Shown here: positions 14,965 through 23,087 of the stretch, one piece after another | Layout: each line of letters starts with the position of its first letter | Position numbering within the stretch: position 1 is the first letter of the stretch | Source: Kitasatospora aureofaciens | Lineage (GTDB): Bacteria; Actinomycetota; Actinomycetes; Streptomycetales; Streptomycetaceae | Direction of reading: 5' to 3' | DNA length: 64,000 nt | NCBI RefSeq assembly: GCF_001188955.3 | Contig: NZ_JPRF03000024.1 | Span: 62,001 to 126,000, forward strand | Notes under the pieces: generated by a model | What the model saw: only the letters and a program-made list of their open reading frames with translations | What the model was told of the DNA's origin: nothing | Databases searched by the model: none | Position numbers and translations under genes: made by a program

Positions 14965-17475
14965 TCAGCCGCCGAGCCGATCCACCGCGGTCACCCGCAG
15001 CACCGCCCGGCCCTCCTCGTCCGAGCCGTAGAGGTCGACCTCGGCGCTGATGCCCCAGTCATGGTCGCCCTCCGGGTCGTCGAAGATCTGCCGGACCTTC
15101 CAGGCGGAGTCCTCCTCCTCGATGATCAGCATCTTGGGGCCGCGCGCGTTCGGGCCGGTGCCCAGGTCGTCGTACTCGTCCCAGTAGCCGTCCATCGCGT
15201 CCGCCCAGCGGTCCGCGTCCCAGCCGTACTCGCCGTCCAGCTCGCCGAGTTCGTCCCAGTGCTCCAGGGCGCACAGTTCGACCCGGCGGAACATCTCGTT
15301 GCGCACCAGCACCCGGAAGGCCCGGGCGTTGGCGGTGACCGGCGCCGGCTTGTCGTCCAGGGTCACCTCGGCGGTGGCGGCCTCGGTCGGGTTGGCCAGC
15401 TGCTCCCACTCGTCCAGCAGGCTGGAGTCGACCTGGCGGACCAGCTCGCCGAGCCAGGCGATGACGTCCTTCAGGTCGTCGGTCTTCACGTCCTCGGGGA
15501 CGGTCTGCTCCAGCGCCTTGTACGCCCCGGCCAGGTAGCGCAGCACGATGCCCTCGGTGCGGGCCAGTTCGTAGAAGCCGACGTAGTCCGAGAAGGTCAT
15601 CGCCCGCTCGTACAGGTCGCGCACCACGGACTTGGGCTGGAGCTGGTGGTCGCCGATCCACGGGTGCGCCCGGCGGTACACCTCGTACGCGTGGGTGAGC
15701 AGCTCCTCCAGCGGCTTCGGGTAGGTGATCTCCTGGAGCCGCTCCATCCGCTCCTCGTACTCGATGCCGTCCCGCTTCATCTCGCCGACGGCCTCGCCGC
15801 GCGCCTTGTTCTGCTGGGCGGCGAGGATCTGGCGCGGGTCGTCGAGGGTCGCCTCGACCACCGAGATCACGTCCATCGCGTAGGACGGCGAGGTCGGGTC
15901 GAGCAGCTCGAAGGAGGCCAGCGCGAAGGTGGACAGCGGCTGGTTGAGGGCGAAGTTCTCCTGGAGGTCCAGGGTGAGGCGGACGATCCGGCCCTCGGCG
16001 TCCGGCTCCGGCAGCCGTTCCACCACGCCGCCCTCCAGCAGCGAGCGGTAGATGGCGATCGCGGTGCGGATGTGCCGGCGCTGGGCGGCCTTGTCCTCGT
16101 GGTTGTCGGTGAGCAGCTTGCGCATCGCCTCGAAGGCGTTGCCCGGGCGGCCGATCACCGACAGCAGCATCGCGTGACTCACCTTGAACCGGGAGACCAG
16201 CGGCTCCGGGTCGGCGGCGATCAGCTTGTCGAAGGTCTCCTCGGTCCAGCCGACGAAGCCCTCCGGCGCCTTCTTCCGGACCACCTTGCGCTTCTTCTTC
16301 GGGTCGTCCCCGGCCTTGGCGATCGCCTTGTCGTTCTCGATCACGTGCTCCGGCGCCTGGGCGACCACCTGGCCGACGGTGTCGAAGCCGGCCCGGCCCG
16401 CGCGCCCGGCGATCTGGTGGAACTCACGGGCGCGCAGGATGCGCACGCGCTGCCCGTCGTACTTCGACAGGGCGGTGAACAGCACCGTGCGGATCGGCAC
16501 GTTGACGCCGACGCCCAGCGTGTCGGTCCCGCAGATCACCTTCAACAGGCCCGCCTGGGCGAGGCGTTCGACCAGCCGGCGGTACTTCGGCAGCATGCCC
16601 GCGTGGTGAACGCCGATGCCGTGACGGACGAAACGGGACAGGTTGCGGCCGAACTTGGTGGTGAAGCGGAAGCCGCCGATCAGATCGGCGATGGCCTCCT
16701 TCTCCGCCTTCGAGCACATGTTGATGCTCATCAGCGACTGCGCCCGCTCCACCGCCTCCTTCTGGGTGAAGTGCACGACGTAGACCGGCGCCTGGCCGGT
16801 CTGCAGCAGCTCCTCCAGGGTGTCGTGCATGGTGGTGCGCCGGTACTCGTAGAACAGCGGCACCGGGCGGGTCGCGTTGCGCACCACGGTCGTGGGGCGG
16901 CCGGTTCGCCGGGTCAGGTCCTCCTCGAAGCGGCGGACGTCGCCGAGGGTCGCCGACATCAGCAGGAACTGCGCCTGCGGCAGCTCCAGCAGCGGGATCT
17001 GCCAGGCCCAGCCGCGGTCCGGCTCCGCGTAGAAGTGGAACTCGTCCATCACCACCTGGCCGATGTCCGCCCGCGCACCGTCCCGCAGCGCGATCTGCGC
17101 CAGCACCTCGGCCGTGCAGCAGATGATCGGCGCGGTCGGGTTGACGCTCGCGTCGCCGGTCATCATGCCGACCTGCTCGGTGCCGAACATCTTCACCAGG
17201 TCGAAGAACTTCTCCGACACCAGCGCCTTGATCGGCGCCGTGTAGAACGTCCGCTGCCCCTCCGCCAGCGCCGCGAAGTGCGCACCCGCCGCCACCAGGG
17301 ACTTCCCCGAGCCGGTCGGCGTCGCCAGGATCACGTTGTTCCCCGAGACCAGCTCGATCAGCGCCTCCTCCTGCGCCGGGTACAGCGTGATCCCGCGCTC
17401 CTCCGCCCAGGCTGCGAACGTCTCGTACAGCGCGTCGGGAGTGGCGGGCTTCGGCATCAGATCAAGGAGGGTCAC
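14965..17475 (-). CDS. DEAD/DEAH-box (Ski2-like) helicase with DUF3516 domain
   Basis: The protein has 836 residues and starts with GTG at 17475, right after AAGGAGG. Helicase motifs are clear: Q-type YPAQEEALIEL, motif I ATPTGSGKS, II MDEFHFY (a DExH-type variant), III LLMSATLGD, and the C-terminal GTDTLGVGVNVP and QIAGRAGRAGFD. After about residue 330 comes a basic linker (KKKRKVVRKK) and a long helical DUF3516 region. It is expected to unwind RNA or DNA in the cytoplasm. Such actinobacterial homologues are mostly uncharacterised. It is divergent from bioF across 153 bases. Confidence 0.88.
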   Translation of the reverse strand: MTLLDLMPKPATPDALYETFAAWAEERGITLYPAQEEALIELVSGNNVILATPTGSGKSLVAAGAHFAALAEGQRTFYTAPIKALVSEKFFDLVKMFGTEQVGMMTGDASVNPTAPIICCTAEVLAQIALRDGARADIGQVVMDEFHFYAEPDRGWAWQIPLLELPQAQFLLMSATLGDVRRFEEDLTRRTGRPTTVVRNATRPVPLFYEYRRTTMHDTLEELLQTGQAPVYVVHFTQKEAVERAQSLMSINMCSKAEKEAIADLIGGFRFTTKFGRNLSRFVRHGIGVHHAGMLPKYRRLVERLAQAGLLKVICGTDTLGVGVNVPIRTVLFTALSKYDGQRVRILRAREFHQIAGRAGRAGFDTVGQVVAQAPEHVIENDKAIAKAGDDPKKKRKVVRKKAPEGFVGWTEETFDKLIAADPEPLVSRFKVSHAMLLSVIGRPGNAFEAMRKLLTDNHEDKAAQRRHIRTAIAIYRSLLEGGVVERLPEPDAEGRIVRLTLDLQENFALNQPLSTFALASFELLDPTSPSYAMDVISVVEATLDDPRQILAAQQNKARGEAVGEMKRDGIEYEERMERLQEITYPKPLEELLTHAYEVYRRAHPWIGDHQLQPKSVVRDLYERAMTFSDYVGFYELARTEGIVLRYLAGAYKALEQTVPEDVKTDDLKDVIAWLGELVRQVDSSLLDEWEQLANPTEAATAEVTLDDKPAPVTANARAFRVLVRNEMFRRVELCALEHWDELGELDGEYGWDADRWADAMDGYWDEYDDLGTGPNARGPKMLIIEEEDSAWKVRQIFDDPEGDHDWGISAEVDLYGSDEEGRAVLRVTAVDRLGG

Positions 17476-17574
17476 CCGGCTATCTTGCCTGCTCGCCGCC
17501 ACCCCGGGCAAAGCCTCCGAGCGGCCGGCGGCCGGGCCCCGGTTGTCACGACCGGCCAGTGGGCCGCGCCGATC

Positions 17575-17592
17575 ATGTGCCGAGTGGCACAT
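17575..17592. promoter_or_regulatory. Perfect 7-4-7 palindrome before bioF
   Basis: ATGTGCC-gagt-GGCACAT is a perfect inverted repeat, ending one base into the candidate -35 box of bioF and 37 bases before its ATG. A close relative is found before bioB (13820-13837). It is a candidate operator for a biotin-responsive regulator, type unknown. Confidence 0.55.
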
Positions 17593-17621
17593 TGATCCCC
17601 GTTCGCGGGGCGTGCCAGAGT
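17592..17621 (+). promoter_or_regulatory. Candidate bioF promoter
   Basis: TTGATC (17592-17597), an 18-base spacer and CAGAGT (17616-17621) precede the ATG at 17629 by seven bases. This predicts a nearly leaderless mRNA whose -35 box abuts the palindrome. Confidence 0.4.
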
Positions 17622-17628
17622 GCCGGAC

Positions 17629-18852
17629 ATGACCCTCCCCCTCACCCCCGCACCGCACACCGCCGCCGGGCTCGCCCCGGCGCACGTCTTCGACTGGCTC
17701 GACGAGGCCGCCGAGCTGCGCGCCGACGCCGGGCTGACCCGCAGGCTGCGCAGCCGTGGGGCGGAGGACCAGGTGCTGGACCTGGCCGGGAACGACTACC
17801 TGGGGCTCACCCGGCACCCGGTGGTGACCCGCGCGGCGGGGGAGGCGGCGCTGCGGTGGGGCGGCGGGGCGACGGGCTCCCGGCTGGTCACCGGGACGAC
17901 CGCGCTGCACACCGAACTGGAGCAGGAGCTGGCCGAGTTCTGCGGGGCGGAGGCCGCGCTGGTGTTCTCCTCCGGGTACACCGCCAACCTCGCCGCGCTC
18001 ACCGCGCTGACCGACCCGGACACGTTGATCGTCTCCGACGCCTACAACCACGCCTCGCTGATCGACGGCTGCCGGCTCGCCCGGGCCGACGTCCACCGGG
18101 CCCCGCACAGCGACCCTGCGGCCGTCGCCGAGATCCTCGCCGGGCGGGCGCAGCGGCGGGCACTGGTGGTCACCGACTCGGTGTTCTCGGTGGACGGGGA
18201 CGCGGCGCCGCTGCGCGGACTGTCCAAGGCGGTACGGGCGCACGGCGCCGCGCTGCTGGTGGACGACGCGCACGGGCTGGGCGTGCTCGGCCCCGGCGGC
18301 CGCGGCGCACTGGCAGCGGCAGGGCTCGCCGGGCAGCCGGACACCGTCGCCACCGTCACGCTGTCCAAATCCCTCGGCTCGCAGGGCGGCGCCGTGCTCG
18401 GCCCCCGCCGGGTGATCCGCCACCTCACCGAGACCGCCCGCACCTTCATCTTCGACACCGGCCTCGCCCCGGCCGCCGCCGGAGCCGCCCTCGCCGCCCT
18501 GCGCCTGCTGCGCGCCGAACCCCAGCGCGCCGACCGGGCCCGCGAGGTCGCCCGCACCCTCGCCGCCCGCCTCACCGCCGCCGGCCTGCACGCCTGCGAA
18601 CCGGACGCGGCCGTGGTCTCCGTCCGCGCCCCGGGCCCCGAGGCCGCCGTCACCTGGGCCGCCGACTGCCTCCGCGCCGGCCTCGCCGTCGGCTGCTTCC
18701 GCCCCCCGTCCGTCCCGGACGGCATCTCCCGGCTGCGGCTGACCGCCCGCGGCGACCTCACCGACACCCAGATCACGGACGCCGTCCGCACCATCGCCAA
18801 CCTCGCCCCGGCGGGGGCGATTTCAGTGGATCGCACCGGTACCGATCAGTAG
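17629..18852 (+). CDS. bioF: 8-amino-7-oxononanoate synthase
   Basis: A PLP-dependent alpha-oxoamine synthase that condenses pimeloyl-ACP/CoA with L-alanine to give KAPA, the substrate of BioA. The protein has 407 residues. ATG at 17629 is preferred to the GTG nine bases earlier. Visible are LAGNDYLGLTRHP, GGGATGSRLVTGTT, VLVDDAHG (as LLVDDAHGLGVLG) and the Schiff-base lysine in VTLSKSLGSQGG. The Ala/Arg-rich spacing is somewhat divergent but all core residues are present. It is monocistronic and separated from bioBAD by 3.8 kb, but shares the upstream motif with bioB. Confidence 0.92.
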   Translation: MTLPLTPAPHTAAGLAPAHVFDWLDEAAELRADAGLTRRLRSRGAEDQVLDLAGNDYLGLTRHPVVTRAAGEAALRWGGGATGSRLVTGTTALHTELEQELAEFCGAEAALVFSSGYTANLAALTALTDPDTLIVSDAYNHASLIDGCRLARADVHRAPHSDPAAVAEILAGRAQRRALVVTDSVFSVDGDAAPLRGLSKAVRAHGAALLVDDAHGLGVLGPGGRGALAAAGLAGQPDTVATVTLSKSLGSQGGAVLGPRRVIRHLTETARTFIFDTGLAPAAAGAALAALRLLRAEPQRADRAREVARTLAARLTAAGLHACEPDAAVVSVRAPGPEAAVTWAADCLRAGLAVGCFRPPSVPDGISRLRLTARGDLTDTQITDAVRTIANLAPAGAISVDRTGTDQ

Positions 18853-18971
18853 GATGCGGGATCGTTCGGGGGGTACCGAGCGGTGCACGGGGGCGTAGTT
18901 CCGGTCGAAATGGTCGTGCGCAGGTGCCCGCGGGACTTCGGCAGTTTCGCTCCGTCGATGGGACTTCGCAC

Positions 18972-19510
18972 ATGAACCGCGTCTTTCGCCACTCGTTCCT
19001 ACCCACGCTCGGCGCTGCCGTGATGGTTGCCGTGAGCGCCCCGGTGGGAGTGCGGACTCCTTCCCGCCCGGCTTCCCCAACGGCATCCCCCCGAAGACGG
19101 CGATGCTGCGCAACGCTCACAGCGGCAAGTGCCTGGAAGTGGCGGACTGGCGCACGGACGCGGGCGCGCCCGTGCGCCAATGGGACTGCCATAGTGGGGC
19201 CAACCAGGTGTGGGACTTCGCCTCCGGGATTCCGGGTGCGTTCGTCAACCGGAACAGCGGTCTCTGCCTGGAGATCGCCGACTGGCGCACGGATGGTGGG
19301 GCACCTGCCCGTCAGTGGGACTGCACCCGCGGAATGAATCAGAGTTGGTCGTGGAGCCGGAACAGCCCGACCGAGGGCTGGCTGATCACCAACGGCAACA
19401 GCGCGAAGGTGCTGGAGATACCGGGGTGGGACACCGCGAACGGCGCGAACGCGACCCAGTGGGCACTCAACGGCGGGACCAACCAACGGTGGCTGACGAT
19501 CGAGCGCTGA
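18972..19510 (+). pseudogene. Frameshifted secreted ricin-type lectin
   Basis: A signal peptide (MNRVFRHSFLPTLGAAVMVA) starts at ATG 18972. About 25 codons later the reading must move back one base: the following frame gives ADSFPPGFPNGIPP, and from 19103 MLRNAHSGKCLEVADWRT onward. That second frame holds a ricin-type trefoil: CLEVADWRTDAGAPVRQWDC, CLEIADWRTDGGAPARQWDC and VLEIPGWDTANGANATQW, each ending near NQxW. The break lies near the GTGGGAG at 19044-19050, consistent with one missing base there. It is either a real disrupted gene or a sequencing error; the carbohydrate-binding domain itself is intact. Confidence 0.8.
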
Positions 19511-19572
19511 TCAGGGCCCGGGACCACGACGTCGGCGCCGACCGCGTCCTGGTGCGCTGAGGTCGAGGATCC

Positions 19573-20223
19573 CTACGGCTGTCCCACCACCAGCAGGGCC
19601 TCCGCGCCGATCGGGCGGTAGCCGGCGGCCTGGAAGGCGCGGACGCTGGGGGCGTTTCCGGGGGCCTGCTGGGCCCAGACGGTCCCGCCGGAAGGCGTGA
19701 GGTGGCGGGCGGCGACGGCCAGCGCGCGGCCGAGGCCGCGGCCCTGGGCGTGCGGGTCGACCTCGACGGCGGCCTCCCAGCGGCCCGCCACGCCGCGGCC
19801 GAGGATCAGTACGCCGCCGTCGGTCTCGTACACCAGGACGTCCTCGCGGTAGCGCAAGGCCCGTACCACGCGGGGGTGTTCGCGATCCTGGACCGGGGTG
19901 AGCGGCAGCGGCGGGGCGCCGGGGAGGCGGTCGGCGACGGTGAGCAGGTCGATGTTGTTGACGGTCCGCCCGGTGCGCTCGGCGAAGGCGGTCAGGAAGG
20001 GCGGGCAGAGCGGCGCGGACAGCGGGTCGCCGGGGGTGGCGGCGAGCGTCTCGCGCACCCAGTCCGGGTCCTCGTCGGTGAACACCACCGCGTGGGCGGC
20101 GAGGGCCAGCACCCCGGCCTCGCGCGGCGCAGGCTGGGGCACCACGGTGACCGCCCCGTCCGGCGGCGGGAACGCTCCGCCCGCCGCGTCGGCCAGGATC
20201 TCCGCCAGCCCCCGCACGCCCAT
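19573..20223 (-). CDS. GNAT family acetyltransferase
   Basis: The protein has 216 residues and starts with ATG at 20223 after GGGAGGG. The acetyl-CoA loop is VDPHAQGRGLGRALAVAA near residue 160, followed by the C-terminal APSVRAFQAAGYRPIG typical of GNATs. The first 100 residues are a poorly conserved acyl-binding or second GNAT-like domain (LAEILADAAGG, VFTDEDPDWVRETL). It is the last gene of the run ligD-like, methyltransferase, GNAT on the minus strand. The substrate is unknown. Confidence 0.75.
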   Translation of the reverse strand: MGVRGLAEILADAAGGAFPPPDGAVTVVPQPAPREAGVLALAAHAVVFTDEDPDWVRETLAATPGDPLSAPLCPPFLTAFAERTGRTVNNIDLLTVADRLPGAPPLPLTPVQDREHPRVVRALRYREDVLVYETDGGVLILGRGVAGRWEAAVEVDPHAQGRGLGRALAVAARHLTPSGGTVWAQQAPGNAPSVRAFQAAGYRPIGAEALLVVGQP

Positions 20224-20262
20224 GCCCGTCCCTCCCGGAGAAGACTCGTCCCGCTCAGTTGA

Positions 20263-20865
20263 TCACCATGGGCGGCGATACGCCAGCAGGTACCGCCAGA
20301 ACAGCAGTCGGCGCACCCGGAATCCCGGCAGGTGCCGCTCCGCGTACGCCCGGATCTCGGGGAGCGAGGTCTGCGGCATCGTGACCGGGGCCCGCACCCG
20401 GGACGGTGGGGCGCCGCGCTCGCGCAGGTGGACGGCGAGCCGGCACAGCGCGTTGACCGGCACCGCCGTCAGGCTGATCAGCCGGTCCCCGGGCGTGGTC
20501 TCCCGGTAGCAGCCGAGCACGACCAGCACCCCGCCGGGCGCCAGGGCTTCGCGCAGCCGGGCGAGGGTGTCGAGCGGCAGGTGGTGGAGACTGGCCAGGC
20601 AGGAGATGAAGTCGTAGTGGCCGGGCGTCAGTTGGAGCGCGGTGAGGTCCGCCTGCCGGTACCGGATCGGCGCCGGCCCGCCGCTCGCCCGGGCGGCGGC
20701 GAGCACGGATTCGTCGCGGTCGACGGCGTCCACTTCGAGGCCCCGCCGGGCGAGCGCCCGGGCGAAGGCGCCGGTGCCGCAGCCGACGTCCAGGGCGCGG
20801 CGGGCGTCGGGCGGCACGGACCGCAGCAGCAACGGGTGGTAGTGGTCGTTGTGGTCGAAAGGCAT
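20263..20865 (-). CDS. Class I SAM-dependent methyltransferase
   Basis: The protein has 200 residues and starts with ATG at 20865. Motif I is ALDVGCGTGAFARALARRG near residue 30, followed by DAVDRDESVL and the motif IV region YDFISCLASLHHLPL, then LAPGGVLVVLGCYRE. All SAM motifs are intact. The C-terminus has MPQTSLPEIRAYAERHLPG and a hydrophobic LLFWRYLLAYR patch seen in ubiE/tellurite-like methyltransferases. The start lies nine bases after the ligD-polymerase stop, so the genes are likely one operon. The substrate is unknown. Confidence 0.8.
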   Translation of the reverse strand: MPFDHNDHYHPLLLRSVPPDARRALDVGCGTGAFARALARRGLEVDAVDRDESVLAAARASGGPAPIRYRQADLTALQLTPGHYDFISCLASLHHLPLDTLARLREALAPGGVLVVLGCYRETTPGDRLISLTAVPVNALCRLAVHLRERGAPPSRVRAPVTMPQTSLPEIRAYAERHLPGFRVRRLLFWRYLLAYRRPW

Positions 20866-20874
20866 CCGGTCAGA

Positions 20875-21891
20875 TTAGGGGCCGGGCTTCTTGCGGGCCC
20901 GGCTCGGCTGGACCCGGGTGGGTTCGCCCGCGGCCTTCGGGTGGTCGGGCGGGTACGGGAGTTCGCCGAGGCCCTCGTCGTGCAGCTGCTTCTCGTACAG
21001 CTCCAGCACGCTGTCCAGCCGGTACGCGTGGCCGTCCATCTCCGCGTTGAGGTCGCCGAGTTCGGCGAAGCGGGCGGGTACCGTCCGCAGGTCGAAGTCC
21101 TCGGGGGCGGCGTCGTCCAGCTCCTCCCAGCGCAGCGGGGTGGAGGCGGTGGCGCGGGGGCGGGCGCGCAGGGAGTAGGCGGAGGCGATGGTGCGGTCGC
21201 GGGCCATCTGGTTGTAGTCGACGAAGATCCGTTCGCCGCGTTCCTCCTTCCACCAGGCGGTGGTGACCTTCCCGGGCAGGCGCTGTTCCAGCAGCCGGCC
21301 GAGGGCGATCACGGCGTGCCGGCCGTCGGTGAAGGTCCACTCGGGCACGAGCGGGACGTAGACGTGAAGGCCGCGCCCGCCGGAGGACTTGGGCCAGCCG
21401 CGCAGTCCGTGCTCCTCCAGCAGGGCGCGCAGTTCGTGGGCGGCACGGACGGCGTCGCGGAAGTCGGTGCCGGGCTGGGGGTCGAGGTCGATGCGCAGCT
21501 CGTCGACGTGGTCGGTGTCGGTGCGCCGGACCGGCCAGGGGTGGAAGGTGAGGCAGCCCAGGTTGGCGGCCCACAGCACGGCGGCCGGTTCGGTGGGGCA
21601 GATCTCGTCGGCGGAGCGGCCGCTGGGGAACTCGATCCGGGCGGTGGGCAGCCAGTCCGGCAGGCCCTTGGGGGCGCGTTTCTGGTAGAAGAACTCGCCG
21701 TCGACCCCCTCGGGAAAGCGCTGGAGGGTGGTGGGCCGGTCCCGCAGTCCGCGCAGCACTCCGTCGGTGACGGCCAGGTAGTACTGCGCGACGTCGAGCT
21801 TGGTGAAGCCGCGCTCGGGGTAGTACACCTTGTCCGGGTTCGACAGCCGGACGGTGCGCCCGGCGACTTCCAGTTCGACGGCTGAGCCCAT
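20875..21891 (-). CDS. LigD-type polymerase/primase domain protein (NHEJ)
   Basis: An archaeo-eukaryotic-primase-type polymerase that fills gaps during non-homologous end joining with Ku. The protein has 338 residues from ATG 21891; a GTG at 21900 is an alternative. Visible are LSNPDKVYYPERGFTKLDVA near the N-terminus, LQRFPEGVDGEFFYQKRAPKG, the catalytic acidic pair LRIDLDPQPGTDF, the SGGRGLHVYVPL phosphate-binding segment and FVDYNQMARDRTIASAYSLR. A Lys/Arg/Pro-rich tail follows. It is divergent from the stand-alone ATP-dependent ligase, so the LigD functions are split. No ku gene is seen in the window. Confidence 0.88.
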   Translation of the reverse strand: MGSAVELEVAGRTVRLSNPDKVYYPERGFTKLDVAQYYLAVTDGVLRGLRDRPTTLQRFPEGVDGEFFYQKRAPKGLPDWLPTARIEFPSGRSADEICPTEPAAVLWAANLGCLTFHPWPVRRTDTDHVDELRIDLDPQPGTDFRDAVRAAHELRALLEEHGLRGWPKSSGGRGLHVYVPLVPEWTFTDGRHAVIALGRLLEQRLPGKVTTAWWKEERGERIFVDYNQMARDRTIASAYSLRARPRATASTPLRWEELDDAAPEDFDLRTVPARFAELGDLNAEMDGHAYRLDSVLELYEKQLHDEGLGELPYPPDHPKAAGEPTRVQPSRARKKPGP

Positions 21892-21956
21892 GCCCCTCAC
21901 GGTAAGGGCGCGGCGCCCGGCGCGCGCCCCGAGCCGCTTGGCGCGAGGCTGGCCCC

Positions 21957-23018
21957 ATGGACCTGCCCGTGATGCCGCCGGTGGCGCCGATGCTCGCCAA
22001 GTCGGTGGCCAAGATCCCGCCGGGGATGCAGTACGAGGCCAAGTGGGACGGCTTCCGCACGATCGTCTTCCGCGACGGCGACGAGGTGGAGCTCGGCAGC
22101 CGCACCGGCAAACCGCTGACCAGGTACTTCCCCGAACTGGTGGAGGCCTTCCGGCGGGAGCTGCCGCCGCGCTGCGTGCTGGACGGCGAGGTGGTGATCG
22201 CCCGGGACGGGCGGCTGCGCTTCGAGGAGCTGCTGGAGCGGATCCACCCGGCCGCGAGCCGGGTGAGGCTGCTCGCCGAGCGGACGCCCGCCTCCTTCGT
22301 CGCCTTCGACCTGCTCGCCCTGGGTGACGACCCGCTCGTCGACGAGCCCCTCTCGGTTCGCCGCCCGGCCCTGGAGGCGGCGCTGCGCGGGGCGGCCGAC
22401 CCGGTGTTCACCGCCCCCGCCTCCACCGACCGCGAAGTCGCGCAGAGCTGGTTCGCCGAGTTCGAGGGTGCCGGGCTGGACGGGGTGGTGGCCAAGCCGC
22501 TGGACCAGCCGTACCGGCCGGGGGAGCGGACCATGTACAAGATCAAGCACGAGCGCACGGCCGACTGCGTGGTGGCCGGCTACCGCGAGCACAAGAGCGG
22601 GCCGGTGGTCGGCTCGCTGCTGCTCGGCATCTACGACGAGCAGGGCAAGCTCCAGCACGTCGGCGTCTGCGCGGCCTTCCCGATGGCCCGCCGCCGCCAG
22701 CTGGTCGAGGAACTGGCCCCGCTCCGGATGGACGACCTGGCCCAACACCCTTGGGGCGCCTGGGCGGAGGAGGCCGCGCACGCCGAGGGCCGGCTGCCGG
22801 GGGCGGTCAGCCGCTGGACCGGCGGCAAGGACCTGTCCTGGATCGCGCTGCGCCCCGAGCGGGTGATCGAGGTGGCCTACGACCACATGGAGGGCAGCCG
22901 TTTCCGGCACACCGCGCAGTTCCGCCGCTGGCGGCCGGACCGCACGCCGGAGAGCTGCACCTACGAGCAGTTGGAGGAGCCGGTCTCGTACGATCTCGGC
23001 CAGGTGTTGGGGATCTGA
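21957..23018 (+). CDS. ATP-dependent DNA ligase (LigC/LigD ligase-type)
   Basis: It seals DNA nicks and breaks through an AMP-lysine intermediate. The protein has 353 residues; ATG at 21957. The nucleotidyl-transfer motif is EAKWDGFR with Lys29, followed by LGSRTGKPLTRYFPE (III region), LDGEVVI, FVAFDLL and DGVVAKPL, and motif V KIKHERTADCVVAGYREH. An OB-fold domain fills the C-terminal 120 residues. The 65-base gap to the divergent polymerase gene suggests shared control. It is expected to act with Ku in NHEJ, but Ku is not encoded here. Confidence 0.9.
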   Translation: MDLPVMPPVAPMLAKSVAKIPPGMQYEAKWDGFRTIVFRDGDEVELGSRTGKPLTRYFPELVEAFRRELPPRCVLDGEVVIARDGRLRFEELLERIHPAASRVRLLAERTPASFVAFDLLALGDDPLVDEPLSVRRPALEAALRGAADPVFTAPASTDREVAQSWFAEFEGAGLDGVVAKPLDQPYRPGERTMYKIKHERTADCVVAGYREHKSGPVVGSLLLGIYDEQGKLQHVGVCAAFPMARRRQLVEELAPLRMDDLAQHPWGAWAEEAAHAEGRLPGAVSRWTGGKDLSWIALRPERVIEVAYDHMEGSRFRHTAQFRRWRPDRTPESCTYEQLEEPVSYDLGQVLGI

Positions 23019-23031
23019 CGTAGGGTCAGTG

Positions 23032-23070
23032 CGAGCGGCCCGACCCGGGTGAGCCGGGTCGGGCCGCTCG
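23032..23070. terminator. Bidirectional terminator
   Basis: A perfect 17-bp stem (23032-23048 with 23054-23070) has a five-base loop. It lies between the convergent ligase and serine hydrolase genes and probably serves both. Confidence 0.8.
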
Positions 23071-23087
23071 ACCGCGGGAGCCGGGGA

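Noticed and set aside
17559..19337. A 592-residue plus-strand frame over bioF and the lectin start
   Set aside because: Within bioF it is a shadow (Arg/Gly/Pro-rich); only its last part, from ATG 18972, carries the lectin signal peptide.
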